A stretch of 64,000 nucleotides of DNA. Origin: Enhydrobacter aerosaccus. Lineage in GTDB: Bacteria > Pseudomonadota > Alphaproteobacteria > Reyranellales > Reyranellaceae. A program made the translations under genes and the position numbers. Where the stretch lies: NCBI RefSeq assembly GCF_900167455.1, contig NZ_FUWJ01000006.1, forward strand, positions 186,001 through 250,000. Direction: 5' to 3'. Below the pieces are notes generated by a model. It was given only the letters and a program-made list of their open reading frames with translations. It was not told the DNA's origin and did not search any database. Shown here in pieces: positions 35,659-44,689 of this stretch. Numbering within the stretch: the first letter of the stretch is position 1; every line of letters starts with the position of its first letter.

Positions 35659-36009
35659 TTAGAGGATGAGGCCCGCCACCAAGGCGACGCTCAGGAACAG
35701 CGAGATCGTGAGCAGAGGCAATGCGCCCAGCCACCGCGTCTGTGAAGGCAGCCCATCCCAATGACGCAGTGTTGGTACGGCTGCCAGAAGGGCTGCCAGG
35801 ACGCCGAGAACCCAGAGGGCGAGGGCAAAGAGGAAGGCCACATTGACGCGCTCGCCGGGTGTGGCCGCCATTCCCAATCCTGTAAGGATCGGCAGGATCG
35901 ATGCCGCGAACAGGGCGACGGCCCAGACCGCGCGTTTTCGGATCCGTTGACTGGTGCCGGCAGGCAGTGCGTTCTCCGCCCGCCCGCCGGATACCGAAGG
36001 ATCCGTCAC
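35659..36009 (-). CDS. Small membrane protein of unknown function
   Basis: 116 residues from GTG 36009. The Arg/Ser-rich N-terminus is followed by three hydrophobic helices (about 27-49, 57-80 and 94-115). I recognise no domain. It starts one base after the stop of the aminotransferase gene on the same strand, so it is co-transcribed. It could be an accessory to transport or membrane homeostasis, but nothing in the sequence shows the job. Confidence 0.7.
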   Translation of the reverse strand: MTDPSVSGGRAENALPAGTSQRIRKRAVWAVALFAASILPILTGLGMAATPGERVNVAFLFALALWVLGVLAALLAAVPTLRHWDGLPSQTRWLGALPLLTISLFLSVALVAGLIL

Positions 36010-36010
36010 C

Positions 36011-37420
36011 TCAGCCCTTGAAATGACCTTCCGAGCGCAGATCGGCCAGCGTCTCGTCGAAGGCCTTGCGCAGGCGGCCGAACAGGTCGGCGAGCTCGGC
36101 CTCGTTGATGATCAGCGGCGGGCAGATCGCGACCCGGTCGCCCATATTGCGGATGAACAGGCCGTGCTGGACAGCGTGGTTGTAGACCCGGTTCCCGGCA
36201 CCGACGGCCACCGGGTCGAACGGCGCCTTGGTCTTCTTGTCGGCGACGATCTCGAGCGCCCCGACCATGCCGACGCTCATCGCCTCTCCGACCAGCGGGT
36301 GATCGGCGAACGAGGCGACATGCTTCTGGAACACCGGGCTCAGTCGCTTGGCATGACCGAACAGGTCGATCTCGTCGTAGATCTTCTGGGTTTCGAGCGC
36401 GACCGCGGCCGCCACCGGGTGACCCGAATAGGTGAAGCCGTGACCCCAGGTGCCGATCTTGTCGCTCTCGGTCGCCAGCGCCTGATAGACTTTGTCGTTC
36501 ACCATCACGGCGGAGATCGGCAGGAACGAGGCCGACAAAGCCTTGGCGCAGGTGAGAATGTCCGGCTGGATGTTCAGCGTCTGGCACCCCCATACATTGC
36601 CCGTACGTCCGAAACCGCAGATCACCTCGTCGGCGATGAACAGCATGTCGTACTTGCGGCAGACCGCCTGGATCTTTTCGTAATAGCCCTTGGGCGGCAC
36701 GATCACGCCGCCGGCGCCCATCACCGGCTCACAGATCATGGCGGCGACATGCTCGGCCCCGCCTTCCTTGAGGATCAGCTGCTCGAGTTCCTCCGCGCAA
36801 CGGGTGGCGAACTGCTCTTCCGTCTCGCCGTCCTTGCCGAAGCGATAATAGTGCGGGCAGCTGGTATGCAGGATGTTGGCGATCGGCAGATCGAACGAGC
36901 GATGGTTGTTCGGCAGGCCGGTCAGGCTTGCTGCGGCGACCGTGACCCCGTGATAGCCCTTGATGCGCGAGATGATCTTCTTCTTGTGGGGCCGGCCCAG
37001 CGCATTGTTGACGTACCACACCATCTTCACGACGGTGTCGTTGGCTTCGGAGCCGGAATTGGCGAAGAACACCTTCGACATCGGGACCGGCGCCATCGCC
37101 TTGAGCTTCTCGGCGAGGTTGATCGCCGGTTCGTGGCTGCGCTGGTTGAAGGCGTGATAGAAAGGCAGCTGCTTCATCTGCTCGTAGGCAACGGTCGCGA
37201 GGCGCTCGTTGCTGAAGCCCAGTGCCGCCGACCAGAGGCCGGCCATGCCTTCGATGTATTCCTTGCCGTCGTCGTCCATCACATAGACGCCGCGTCCGCG
37301 CACGATGGTCAGGGGACCAGTCGCCTCGTGCTTCTTGAAGTTGGTGTAGGGATGGAGGTGATGCGCAATGTCGCGGGCGGCATTGGAATTACCACGGAAG
37401 CTGCGAGAAACATCGTTCAT
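36011..37420 (-). CDS. Class III (omega) aminotransferase
   Basis: 469 residues from ATG 37420. PLP fold-type I: HHLHPYTNFKKHEATGPL near the N-terminus, FFANSGSEANDTVVK, RIKGYHGVTVAAASL, FIADEVICGFGRTG (the Asp that contacts the PLP nitrogen), LTCAKALSASFLP (the PLP Lys) and GHGFTYSGHPVAAAVALE. These match aspartate aminotransferase family proteins acting on beta-alanine, GABA, putrescine or taurine with pyruvate. The precise amino donor is not decided. It is divergent from a peptide-type ABC operon, and a palindrome lies between them. Followed by a coupled small membrane protein. Confidence 0.9.
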   Translation of the reverse strand: MNDVSRSFRGNSNAARDIAHHLHPYTNFKKHEATGPLTIVRGRGVYVMDDDGKEYIEGMAGLWSAALGFSNERLATVAYEQMKQLPFYHAFNQRSHEPAINLAEKLKAMAPVPMSKVFFANSGSEANDTVVKMVWYVNNALGRPHKKKIISRIKGYHGVTVAAASLTGLPNNHRSFDLPIANILHTSCPHYYRFGKDGETEEQFATRCAEELEQLILKEGGAEHVAAMICEPVMGAGGVIVPPKGYYEKIQAVCRKYDMLFIADEVICGFGRTGNVWGCQTLNIQPDILTCAKALSASFLPISAVMVNDKVYQALATESDKIGTWGHGFTYSGHPVAAAVALETQKIYDEIDLFGHAKRLSPVFQKHVASFADHPLVGEAMSVGMVGALEIVADKKTKAPFDPVAVGAGNRVYNHAVQHGLFIRNMGDRVAICPPLIINEAELADLFGRLRKAFDETLADLRSEGHFKG

Positions 37421-37536
37421 AGGCGGAACCTGCAGGAAAACGCGAGAAAAGCACGATAGGAGCCCGCACCAAGCCTGTCCAACGGATGTCTTTTCAGTGC
37501 GGGCGTGAAAATTATTGTGGAATTGACGCCCCGACA

Positions 37537-37555
37537 CTGTAAGTGCAACTTGCAG
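37537..37555. promoter_or_regulatory. Imperfect 19-bp palindrome between divergent genes
   Basis: CTG-N-AAGT-N3-ACTT-N-CAG, within which TGCAACTTGCA is a perfect 11-base inverted repeat. It lies in the 211-base gap between the aminotransferase gene and the peptide-transporter operon, so it could control both. Confidence 0.35.
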
Positions 37556-37631
37556 CTATGCGTCAATGCAGGGGCAGGCGAAGGGGAAACCGCTTGCAAG
37601 GATTGCGGACGGCGCCTGGAGGGGAATTAGG

Positions 37632-39251
37632 ATGAAATTTCGTTTGCGGCATTCCGTGGCGTTGACGGCGGTCGTCTTCGCGGGTTTCGCGCTTGCCGGT
37701 ACGGCCGCGAACGCCAAGACATTCCGCTGGGCCAATTCGGGCGACGTCAGCTCGATGGATCCCTACGCCCGTCAGGAGACCTTCCTCCTGACCTTTACGG
37801 CGAACATCTACGATCCCCTGGTACGCCGCGACAAAGATCTCAAGCTCGAACCGGCGCTGGCGGTGAAGTGGGGCCAGACCGACCCGACCCACTGGTATTT
37901 CGATCTTCGTCCGAACGTTAAGTTCAGCGACGGCACGCCCTTCACCGCGGACGATGTGATCTTCTCGATCAACCGGGCGAACGGCCCGGGCTCGAACGTG
38001 AACGGCAATTTCTCGACCCTGAAGTCGATCAAGAAGGTCAACGATCTTCGCGTCGAAGTGGAGACCAGTGTTCCGGATCCTCTCTTGATCGACAAATGGG
38101 CGTCGATCAGCATCATGTCGAAGGCCTGGTGCGAGAAGAACAATGCCGCCCAGGCGGCGGACATGATCAAGAACGAGGAGAACTACGCGACCCGCAACGC
38201 GATGGGCACGGGCCCGTTCATGGTCAAGGAACGTCGTGCGGGTGAGAAGACGATCCTGGTTCCCAATCCGTTGTGGTGGGACAAGCCGGTCCACAACCTG
38301 ACCGAAATCGTCTTTACGCCGGTTCCCAATGCCGCGACCCGTATCGCCGCGCTGAAGGCAGGCGACATCGACATGACCTACGAGGTGCCGCCCGCGGACA
38401 CCGAAAACCTGAAGAAGGATCCCAATATCAAGGTCCTCGAGGGACCCGAGACCCGCGTTGTCTATCTGGGTTTCGATGTCGAGCGCGACGAGTTGGTCGA
38501 GTCGAACGTAAAGGGCAAGAACCCGTACAAGGACAAGCGGGTGCGCGAGGCAATGTACCGCTCCATCGACGTCGATGCGATCAAGCGCACGGTCATGCGC
38601 GGCCAGTCCTTCCCGACGGCGTTGATGGTGGCACCCGGGATCAATGGCTACACCAAGGATCTCGACAAGCGGCCGCCGCTGCTGAAGCCGGAAGAGGCCA
38701 AGAAGATGCTCGCCGATGCCGGTTATCCGGATGGCTTCGAGACCGGCATGGACTGTCCGAACGATCGTTACGTCAACGACGAGAAGATCTGCCAAGCGGT
38801 TGTGGCGATGCTGGCCAAGATCGGCATCAAGGTGAACCTGAGGGCCCAGACGCGTAACCTCTACTTCGCCAAGATCCTGCGCAGCACCAGCGACGGCAAG
38901 CCAAACAAGACCAGCTTCTTCATGCTGGGCTGGTCGCCGGGCACGACCTATGACGTGCACAACGTTTTCGAGCAGCTGATCCAGACGCCCGACATCAAGC
39001 GCAAGAAGGGCCTCTACAACGTCGGCGGTTATTCGAACCCGAAGTTCGACGAGCTCGCCGACAAGATCGAGGTCGAGACCGACAAGGCCAAGCGCGATGC
39101 CATGATTCACGAGGCGACGAAGATCTATGTCGACGACTTCGCTTACATCCCACTGCACCAGCAGGCGCTGGTATGGGCGATGCGCAAGAATGTCGACCTG
39201 GTCCAGCCGGCCGACAACACTTTCCCGCTGCGCTTCGTCAACGTGAAGTAG
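37632..39251 (+). CDS. Peptide/opine-type ABC transporter substrate-binding protein (SBP_bac_5)
   Basis: 539 residues. The Sec signal peptide ends near AGTAANA. The mature part starts KTFRWANSGDVSSMDPYARQ, followed by the cluster 5 binding-protein segments YDPLVRRDKDLKLEPALAVK, WYFDLRPNVKFSDGTPFTAD and the later NPYKDKRVREAMYRSID. It binds oligopeptides or related amines in the periplasm and passes them to the permease encoded next. The ATG at 37632 is preceded by AATTAGG and a purine-rich leader. It is followed by an imperfect hairpin, then the permease genes. That usually gives more binding protein than permease. Confidence 0.93.
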   Translation: MKFRLRHSVALTAVVFAGFALAGTAANAKTFRWANSGDVSSMDPYARQETFLLTFTANIYDPLVRRDKDLKLEPALAVKWGQTDPTHWYFDLRPNVKFSDGTPFTADDVIFSINRANGPGSNVNGNFSTLKSIKKVNDLRVEVETSVPDPLLIDKWASISIMSKAWCEKNNAAQAADMIKNEENYATRNAMGTGPFMVKERRAGEKTILVPNPLWWDKPVHNLTEIVFTPVPNAATRIAALKAGDIDMTYEVPPADTENLKKDPNIKVLEGPETRVVYLGFDVERDELVESNVKGKNPYKDKRVREAMYRSIDVDAIKRTVMRGQSFPTALMVAPGINGYTKDLDKRPPLLKPEEAKKMLADAGYPDGFETGMDCPNDRYVNDEKICQAVVAMLAKIGIKVNLRAQTRNLYFAKILRSTSDGKPNKTSFFMLGWSPGTTYDVHNVFEQLIQTPDIKRKKGLYNVGGYSNPKFDELADKIEVETDKAKRDAMIHEATKIYVDDFAYIPLHQQALVWAMRKNVDLVQPADNTFPLRFVNVK

Positions 39252-39272
39252 CGCTGCGACACCTCGACAATC

Positions 39273-39306
39273 GGCTCCGGTCCACGGCGACCGGGGCCGT
39301 TTCCAT
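39273..39306 (+). terminator. Weak terminator or attenuating hairpin after the binding-protein gene
   Basis: GGCTCCGGT pairs with ACCGGGGCC with one G-T wobble (39273-39281 with 39290-39298), then GTTTCCATTT. It lies between the binding-protein and first permease genes, where partial termination is common. Confidence 0.5.
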
Positions 39307-39357
39307 TTAAGGCCCGATCTTTGCTTGGGTCTTGGCCTGTTATCAATCCACCCAGAA

Positions 39358-40347
39358 ATGCTCGCTTTTATCCTCAGACGTCTTGCCCAATCCGTCGCCG
39401 TGCTGCTGACGGTTGGGTTGGTGTCTTTTTTTCTGTTCCGTTATGTCGGTGACCCGATCAACGCGATGGTTGGGCAGGACACGCCAGCCGTGGAGCGCGA
39501 GGCGCTCCGCCAGAAGCTCGGCCTCAACGATCCGGCTCCGGTCCAGTTCATCCATTTCATAGCCAATGCAGCCCGCGGCCAGTTCGGCCTGAGCTACCGC
39601 ACCTCCGAACCGGTCAACCGCATGATCCTCGAGCGCATCCCGGCGACGCTCGAATTATCGTTCTGTGCCGCCATGTTTGCCCTCTGGGTCGGAGTGCCGA
39701 TGGGCGTCTATACGGGCCTCTATCCCAAGCATTGGAGCAGCCGCGCCCTGCAGGCGGTCTCGTTGATCGGCATATCCTTGCCGACCTTCCTGATCGGTAT
39801 CCTTCTGATCCTTTTCTTCTCGGTCATGCTGCACTGGCTGCCGTCTTTCGGACGCGGTGAAACGGTGACGATCGGCTGGTGGACCACCAACTTCCTGCGC
39901 TGGAAGGGCATCGAGGCGCTGATCCTGCCTTCCATCACCCTCGGCCTGTTCCAGCTCACCCTGCTCATGCGGCTGGTGCGCTCGGAGATGCTCGAGGTCA
40001 TGCGGACCGATTACATCAAGTTCGCCCGCGCCCGCGGCCTCAGCAATCGGGCGATCAATTTCGGCCATGCACTCAAGAACACGCTGGTGCCGGTCATCAC
40101 GGTCGCGGGCCTGCAGTTAGGCTCGCTGATCGCCTTCGCGCTGGTCACCGAGACGGTGTTTGCCTGGCCGGGCGTTGGCCAGCTCTTCATCCAGTCGGTC
40201 CAGTTCGCCGATATTCCTGTCATGGCCGCCTATCTGATGCTGATCGGCCTGTTCTTCGTGGTCATCAATCTCGGCGTCGACCTTCTTTATTTCGCCGTGG
40301 ATCCGCGCCTGCGGTCGCAGGTCGGTGGCCGTGCGGGAGCGCACTGA
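39358..40347 (+). CDS. Peptide-type ABC permease (DppB-like)
   Basis: 329 residues, six transmembrane helices. It opens MLAFILRRLAQSVAVLLTVG with the DppB/OppB N-terminal helix, then VGDPINAMVG and the LGLNDP motif in the periplasmic region. The binding-protein-dependent permease loop is DYIKFARARGLSNRAINFGH, the EAA motif that contacts the ATPases. It forms the channel with the next gene product, whose start is one base after this stop. Confidence 0.93.
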   Translation: MLAFILRRLAQSVAVLLTVGLVSFFLFRYVGDPINAMVGQDTPAVEREALRQKLGLNDPAPVQFIHFIANAARGQFGLSYRTSEPVNRMILERIPATLELSFCAAMFALWVGVPMGVYTGLYPKHWSSRALQAVSLIGISLPTFLIGILLILFFSVMLHWLPSFGRGETVTIGWWTTNFLRWKGIEALILPSITLGLFQLTLLMRLVRSEMLEVMRTDYIKFARARGLSNRAINFGHALKNTLVPVITVAGLQLGSLIAFALVTETVFAWPGVGQLFIQSVQFADIPVMAAYLMLIGLFFVVINLGVDLLYFAVDPRLRSQVGGRAGAH

Positions 40348-40348
40348 C

Positions 40349-41284
40349 ATGGCAGAGCGCAGCGCCTTCGGCCAATGGCTGCATTACGCCGCCGACAGCG
40401 ATATCTGGTGGAGCTTCAAGTCCTCGGCGACGACGGTGATCGCTGCGGCGGTCACCGTCCTGATCGTCGCCATGGCCTTCCTGGCTCCGGTGATCGCGCC
40501 GCATACGCCATTCGATCCCAGCACGCTCAGCCTTAGCGATGGTCTGAAGCCGCCTGTGCTGTTCTCACCCGATGGCGATTGGTCCTTTCCGCTCGGCACG
40601 GACGACCAGGGGCGGGACGTGCTGTCGTCGATCATGTACGGCACGCGCCTGTCGCTGATCGTGGGCTTTGCGTCCGTGGTCGTGGCCATGGTCATCGGGA
40701 TCGGGCTCGGACTGGTCAGCGGCTATTTCGGCGGAGCGGTGGACGCGCTGATCATGCGCATCGCCGATGTGCAGCTAACTTTTCCCGCCATCCTCGTGGC
40801 GCTGCTGATCGATGGCGTCGTGCGCGGGCTCATCTCGGTCGAGCGACACGACGAAATCGCCACGTTCGTGATCATCGGCGCAATCGGGCTCTCGTTCTGG
40901 GTCCAGTATGCGCGCACGGTGCGCGGCTCCGTGCTGGTGGAGAAGAACAAGGAATATGTCCAGGCAGCACGGGTGATCGGCCTGTCACCGGTCCTGATCA
41001 TGGTTCGCCATGTGCTGCCCAACGTCACTGGCCCGGTGCTGGTGATCGCGACCATCAATCTCGGCCTGGCCATCATCACCGAGGCGACGCTGTCGTTTCT
41101 CGGCGTCGGCCTGCCATCGACGCAGCCCTCGCTCGGTACCCTGATCCGGCTCGGCAACGAACTGCTGCAGTCGGGCGAGTGGTGGATCACCGTCTTCCCC
41201 GGCGCCACGCTGGCTCTGCTGGTTCTGGCGGTGAACCTGCTGGGCGATTGGCTGCGCGACGCCCTCAACCCGAAGCTACGCTGA
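40349..41284 (+). CDS. Peptide-type ABC permease (DppC-like)
   Basis: 311 residues from ATG 40349. The OppC-type N-terminal helix is followed by LGTDDQGRDVLSSIMYGTR, the family's conserved periplasmic segment. The EAA loop is EYVQAARVIGLSPVLIMVRH, with ITEATLSFLGVGLPSTQPSLG after it. It overlaps the first ATPase gene by one base (TGATG), indicating tight translational coupling. Confidence 0.94.
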   Translation: MAERSAFGQWLHYAADSDIWWSFKSSATTVIAAAVTVLIVAMAFLAPVIAPHTPFDPSTLSLSDGLKPPVLFSPDGDWSFPLGTDDQGRDVLSSIMYGTRLSLIVGFASVVVAMVIGIGLGLVSGYFGGAVDALIMRIADVQLTFPAILVALLIDGVVRGLISVERHDEIATFVIIGAIGLSFWVQYARTVRGSVLVEKNKEYVQAARVIGLSPVLIMVRHVLPNVTGPVLVIATINLGLAIITEATLSFLGVGLPSTQPSLGTLIRLGNELLQSGEWWITVFPGATLALLVLAVNLLGDWLRDALNPKLR

Positions 41285-42318
41285 TGACAACCGTCGCACG
41301 CTCTCTCTCCAACAAGGAGCCGCTCCTCGAGGTCAAGAACCTGCGCGTCGAGTTTCCGACTCGACGGGGGACATTACTCGCGGTCGATGACGTGTCGTTC
41401 GATATCGCCCCGGGCGAGGTGCTGGGCGTGGTCGGAGAGTCCGGCGCCGGCAAGTCGCTCACCGGCAATGCCATCATCGGCTTGCTCGAACCACCAGGGC
41501 GGATCGCGGGCGGCGAGATCCGGCTCGAGGGCCGACGGATCGACAATCTCCCCTATGAGCAGATGCGCAAGATCCGCGGCGCGCGCATCGGTGCGATCTT
41601 CCAGGATCCGCTGACCAGCCTGAACCCGCTTTATTCGGTGGGCCGGCAGCTCGTCGAAACCATTCAGACCCATCTGCCGATGTCGGCCGCCGACGCCCGA
41701 AAGCGGGCCATCGACCTCTTGAAGGAGGTCGGCATTCCGGGCGCCGAGCACCGCATCGACCACTATCCGCACCAGTTCTCAGGTGGCATGCGGCAGCGCG
41801 TGGTGATCGCGCTGGCTTTGTGTGCCGGGCCGCGGCTGATCGTGGCGGACGAACCGACGACGGCGTTGGACGTCTCGATCCAGGCGCAGATCATCGCGCT
41901 CCTGAAGCGGCTCTGCCGCGATCACGGGACGGCGGTCATGCTGGTCACCCACGACATGGGTGTCATCGCCGAGACGGCGGACCGTGTCGCGGTCATGTAC
42001 GCCGGACGCATCGTCGAGATCGGCCCGGTGCACAACGTCATCAAGCACGCCAATCACCCCTATACGAGAGGGCTAATGGGATCGATCCCGAGCCTCGGCC
42101 ACCGCAGCGAGCGGCTGATCCAGATCGATGGCTCGATGCCTCGTCTCACCGAAATTCCCCGGGGCTGCGCCTTCAACCCGCGATGCAGCGAGCGCGGCCG
42201 CCGCTGCCTGGTCGAACGGCCGGACTTGATTCCCGCCGGATTGGGATGGGCCGCATGTTGGCTGCACGACGTGGCCGGTGTTGGGCCCGCCGCGACCAAG
42301 GAGCTGGCCGATGCCTGA
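41284..42318 (+). CDS. Peptide-type ABC transporter ATPase (DppD-like)
   Basis: 344 residues. Walker A is [14 protein letters not shown], the Q-loop [10 protein letters not shown], the signature [15 protein letters not shown], Walker [13 protein letters not shown], and the H-loop VTHDMGV. The C-terminal oligopeptide-ATPase extension has the Cys cluster typical of DppD/OppD ([15 protein letters not shown]), which binds a [4Fe-4S] cluster in some homologues. It shares one base with the DppC stop and overlaps the start of the next ATPase gene by eight bases. Confidence 0.94.
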   Translation: MTTVARSLSNKEPLLEVKNLRVEFPTRRGTLLAVDDVSFDIAPGEVLGVVGESGAGKSLTGNAIIGLLEPPGRIAGGEIRLEGRRIDNLPYEQMRKIRGARIGAIFQDPLTSLNPLYSVGRQLVETIQTHLPMSAADARKRAIDLLKEVGIPGAEHRIDHYPHQFSGGMRQRVVIALALCAGPRLIVADEPTTALDVSIQAQIIALLKRLCRDHGTAVMLVTHDMGVIAETADRVAVMYAGRIVEIGPVHNVIKHANHPYTRGLMGSIPSLGHRSERLIQIDGSMPRLTEIPRGCAFNPRCSERGRRCLVERPDLIPAGLGWAACWLHDVAGVGPAATKELADA

Positions 42319-43354
42319 TGGCAGCACCCTACGGTCGTTCGTCCGCATCGAGGGCCTGAAGCGCCATTTCGACGTGTCTGCACCCTGGTTGGTGCGGAAG
42401 CTCGAAGGGCGCTCGCGGCAGCTCGTCCAGGCCGTGGACGGCATCGACATCGACATCGCCAAGGGCGAGACCTTCTCGCTCGTGGGAGAGTCCGGCTGCG
42501 GCAAGTCCACCGTGGCGCGGCTCGTTGTGGGGCTTTATCCGCCCACCGCCGGCCGGATCGAATTCGACGGCCAGGACATGGCAGGCCGTCGCGTGCGGTC
42601 GGAAAGCGCCGCGCTGCGTCGTCGGCTGCAGATGATCTTCCAGGATCCCTATGCCAGCCTCAATCCGCGCTGGCGAGTGTTCGATATCATCGCCGAGCCG
42701 ATCCGCGCCTTCGGGTTGGCGACGAGCAAGGCCGATCTCGAGAAGCAGGTCGGTGATCTCCTGCGACAGGTGCGGTTGACTCCAGCCGACGGCCGCAAGT
42801 TCCCGCACGAATTCTCGGGCGGGCAGCGGCAACGCATTTCGATCGCCCGTGCGCTCGCCAGCCGGCCGGAATTCCTGGTCTGCGACGAACCGACCTCGGC
42901 ACTCGACGTGTCGGTGCAGGCCCAGATCCTCAACCTGATGATGGACCTGCAGCGCCGGTTCGGGCTGACCTACTTGTTCATCTCGCACAACCTGGCCGTC
43001 GTCTATCACATCTCGACCCGCGTGGGCGTGATGTACCTGGGGCGGCTGGTCGAGCAGGCACCGACGGACACGCTCTTCAGGCGCCCCAAGCATCCCTATA
43101 CGCGGATGCTGCTGGACACGATTCCCGACCTGGAGATGACCGGCCGCCAGCGCACGCCGGTGGCCGGCGAGGTTCCCAGCCCTCTCGATCCGCCGTCGGG
43201 GTGCAGCTTCCATCCGCGCTGCCCGTTTGCCAATGATCGCTGCAAGGCCGAACGTCCGCGATCCCTGCCGATCGAGGGCGGAGCGGTGGCCTGCCATGCC
43301 ATCGAGGAAGGCCGCTTGGCGATCGAGGACAGAGACTACCGGCCGGCGCCGTGA
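42311..43354 (+). CDS. Peptide-type ABC transporter ATPase (DppF-like)
   Basis: 347 residues from ATG 42311, overlapping dppD by eight bases. Walker A is VGESGCGKSTVARL, the Q-loop FQDPYASLNPRW, the signature FSGGQRQRISIARAL, Walker B LVCDEPTSALD, and the H-loop ISHNLAV. The C-terminal Cys motif GCSFHPRCPFANDRC matches DppF/OppF. With DppD it completes a full transporter. It might also serve the ATPase-less permease at 50620-52502. Confidence 0.94.
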   Translation: MPDGSTLRSFVRIEGLKRHFDVSAPWLVRKLEGRSRQLVQAVDGIDIDIAKGETFSLVGESGCGKSTVARLVVGLYPPTAGRIEFDGQDMAGRRVRSESAALRRRLQMIFQDPYASLNPRWRVFDIIAEPIRAFGLATSKADLEKQVGDLLRQVRLTPADGRKFPHEFSGGQRQRISIARALASRPEFLVCDEPTSALDVSVQAQILNLMMDLQRRFGLTYLFISHNLAVVYHISTRVGVMYLGRLVEQAPTDTLFRRPKHPYTRMLLDTIPDLEMTGRQRTPVAGEVPSPLDPPSGCSFHPRCPFANDRCKAERPRSLPIEGGAVACHAIEEGRLAIEDRDYRPAP

Positions 43355-43470
43355 TGCCGAATGCGGGGCGATGCCGTGAACGATCGGTGATCTGCAGCCG
43401 CGCATGGCCGCGGTGCTTGACCCACCGCTGACCTTCCTTACGATCCGCAGCCATATTTTTGGAGAGCCCC

Positions 43471-44664
43471 ATGCCCGTCATCAACCGCATCGCCTCGTTC
43501 CACAAGGACATGACGGCATGGCGGCACGACATCCACAAGCATCCGGAAACGGCGTTCGAGGAAGTGCGGACGGCCGACGTCGTTACCGGCAAGCTGAAGG
43601 AATTCGGCATCGAGGTGCATCGCGGCCTGGCGAAGACCGGCGTCGTCGGCGTGCTGCGATCGGGCACGAGCAAGCGGGCCATCGGCCTGCGAGCCGATAT
43701 GGATGCGCTCGATGTGCTGGAAACCAACAAGTTCGATCACGCCTCGACGATCCCGGGCAAGATGCATGCCTGTGGTCATGACGGCCATACCGTGATGCTG
43801 CTGGGCGCCGCCAAGTATCTTGCCGAGACGAAGAATTTCGACGGCACCGTCTATTTCATCTTCCAGCCGGCCGAGGAGAACGAGGGCGGCGGCCGGGTAA
43901 TGGTGGAAGAGGGGCTGTTCGAGAAGTTCCCCTGCGAGGGTGTTTACGGCATGCACAACATCCCGGGCGTTCCGGTCGGCCGCTTTGCCGTCCGGCCCGG
44001 TCCGATGATGGCCGCCTACGACATCTTCGAGATCGTCGTGCAGGGCGTCGGCGCCCACGGCGCCATGCCGCATCACGGCATCGATCCGGTGGTGGTCGGC
44101 GCCCATATCGTGACGGCACTGCAATCGATCGTGGCGCGCAACATCGATCCGATGGACACCGCCGTGGTGTCGACGACCCAGATCCACGCCGGCGATACGT
44201 GGAACGTGATCCCGCAGGAATGCGTGCTGCGAGGTACCGTCCGCACCTTCAAGAAACCGGTGCAGGACATGATCGAGCGCCAGATCGAAAAGATCGCGCG
44301 CAACGTGGCCGCCGGCTTCGGTGGCGAAGTCACCAAGTGGCGCTACGAGAGGCGCTATCCCGCCACCGTGAACACGACGCAGGAAACCGAGTTTGCCGCC
44401 CACGCCGCGGCGACGCTGGTGGGCCTGGAGAACGTCAATCGCAATCCCACCCCCGCCATGGGCAGCGAGGACTTCGCCTGGATGCTGCTGAAGAAGCCGG
44501 GCTGCTACATCTGGATCGGCAACGGCGACGGCGAGGGCAGCTGCATGGTCCACAACCCGGGCTACGACTTCAACGACGATATCCTGCCGCTCGGCGCGTC
44601 CTACTGGGCGACCCTGGTCGAGCAGCAACTGGCCCGGCAGGCGGTACCGCAAGCGGCGGAGTAG
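43471..44664 (+). CDS. M20D-family amidohydrolase (hippurate hydrolase/IAA-amino acid hydrolase-like)
   Basis: 397 residues. The N-terminal WRHDIHKHPETAFEE and GLRADMDALDVLE are typical of M20D. Metal ligands lie in MHACGHDGHTVMLLG and FQPAEENEGGG, and the lid-domain His in GVGAHGAMPHHG. SEDFAWML with a late His completes the site. The enzyme hydrolyses N-acyl amino acids such as hippurate or N-acetyl derivatives. The SD GGAGAG precedes ATG 43471. It follows the peptide transporter on the same strand after 116 bases, so imported conjugates are plausible substrates. Confidence 0.93.
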   Translation: MPVINRIASFHKDMTAWRHDIHKHPETAFEEVRTADVVTGKLKEFGIEVHRGLAKTGVVGVLRSGTSKRAIGLRADMDALDVLETNKFDHASTIPGKMHACGHDGHTVMLLGAAKYLAETKNFDGTVYFIFQPAEENEGGGRVMVEEGLFEKFPCEGVYGMHNIPGVPVGRFAVRPGPMMAAYDIFEIVVQGVGAHGAMPHHGIDPVVVGAHIVTALQSIVARNIDPMDTAVVSTTQIHAGDTWNVIPQECVLRGTVRTFKKPVQDMIERQIEKIARNVAAGFGGEVTKWRYERRYPATVNTTQETEFAAHAAATLVGLENVNRNPTPAMGSEDFAWMLLKKPGCYIWIGNGDGEGSCMVHNPGYDFNDDILPLGASYWATLVEQQLARQAVPQAAE

Positions 44665-44689
44665 GCCCAAGCGGCGGACCGCCCAGACT

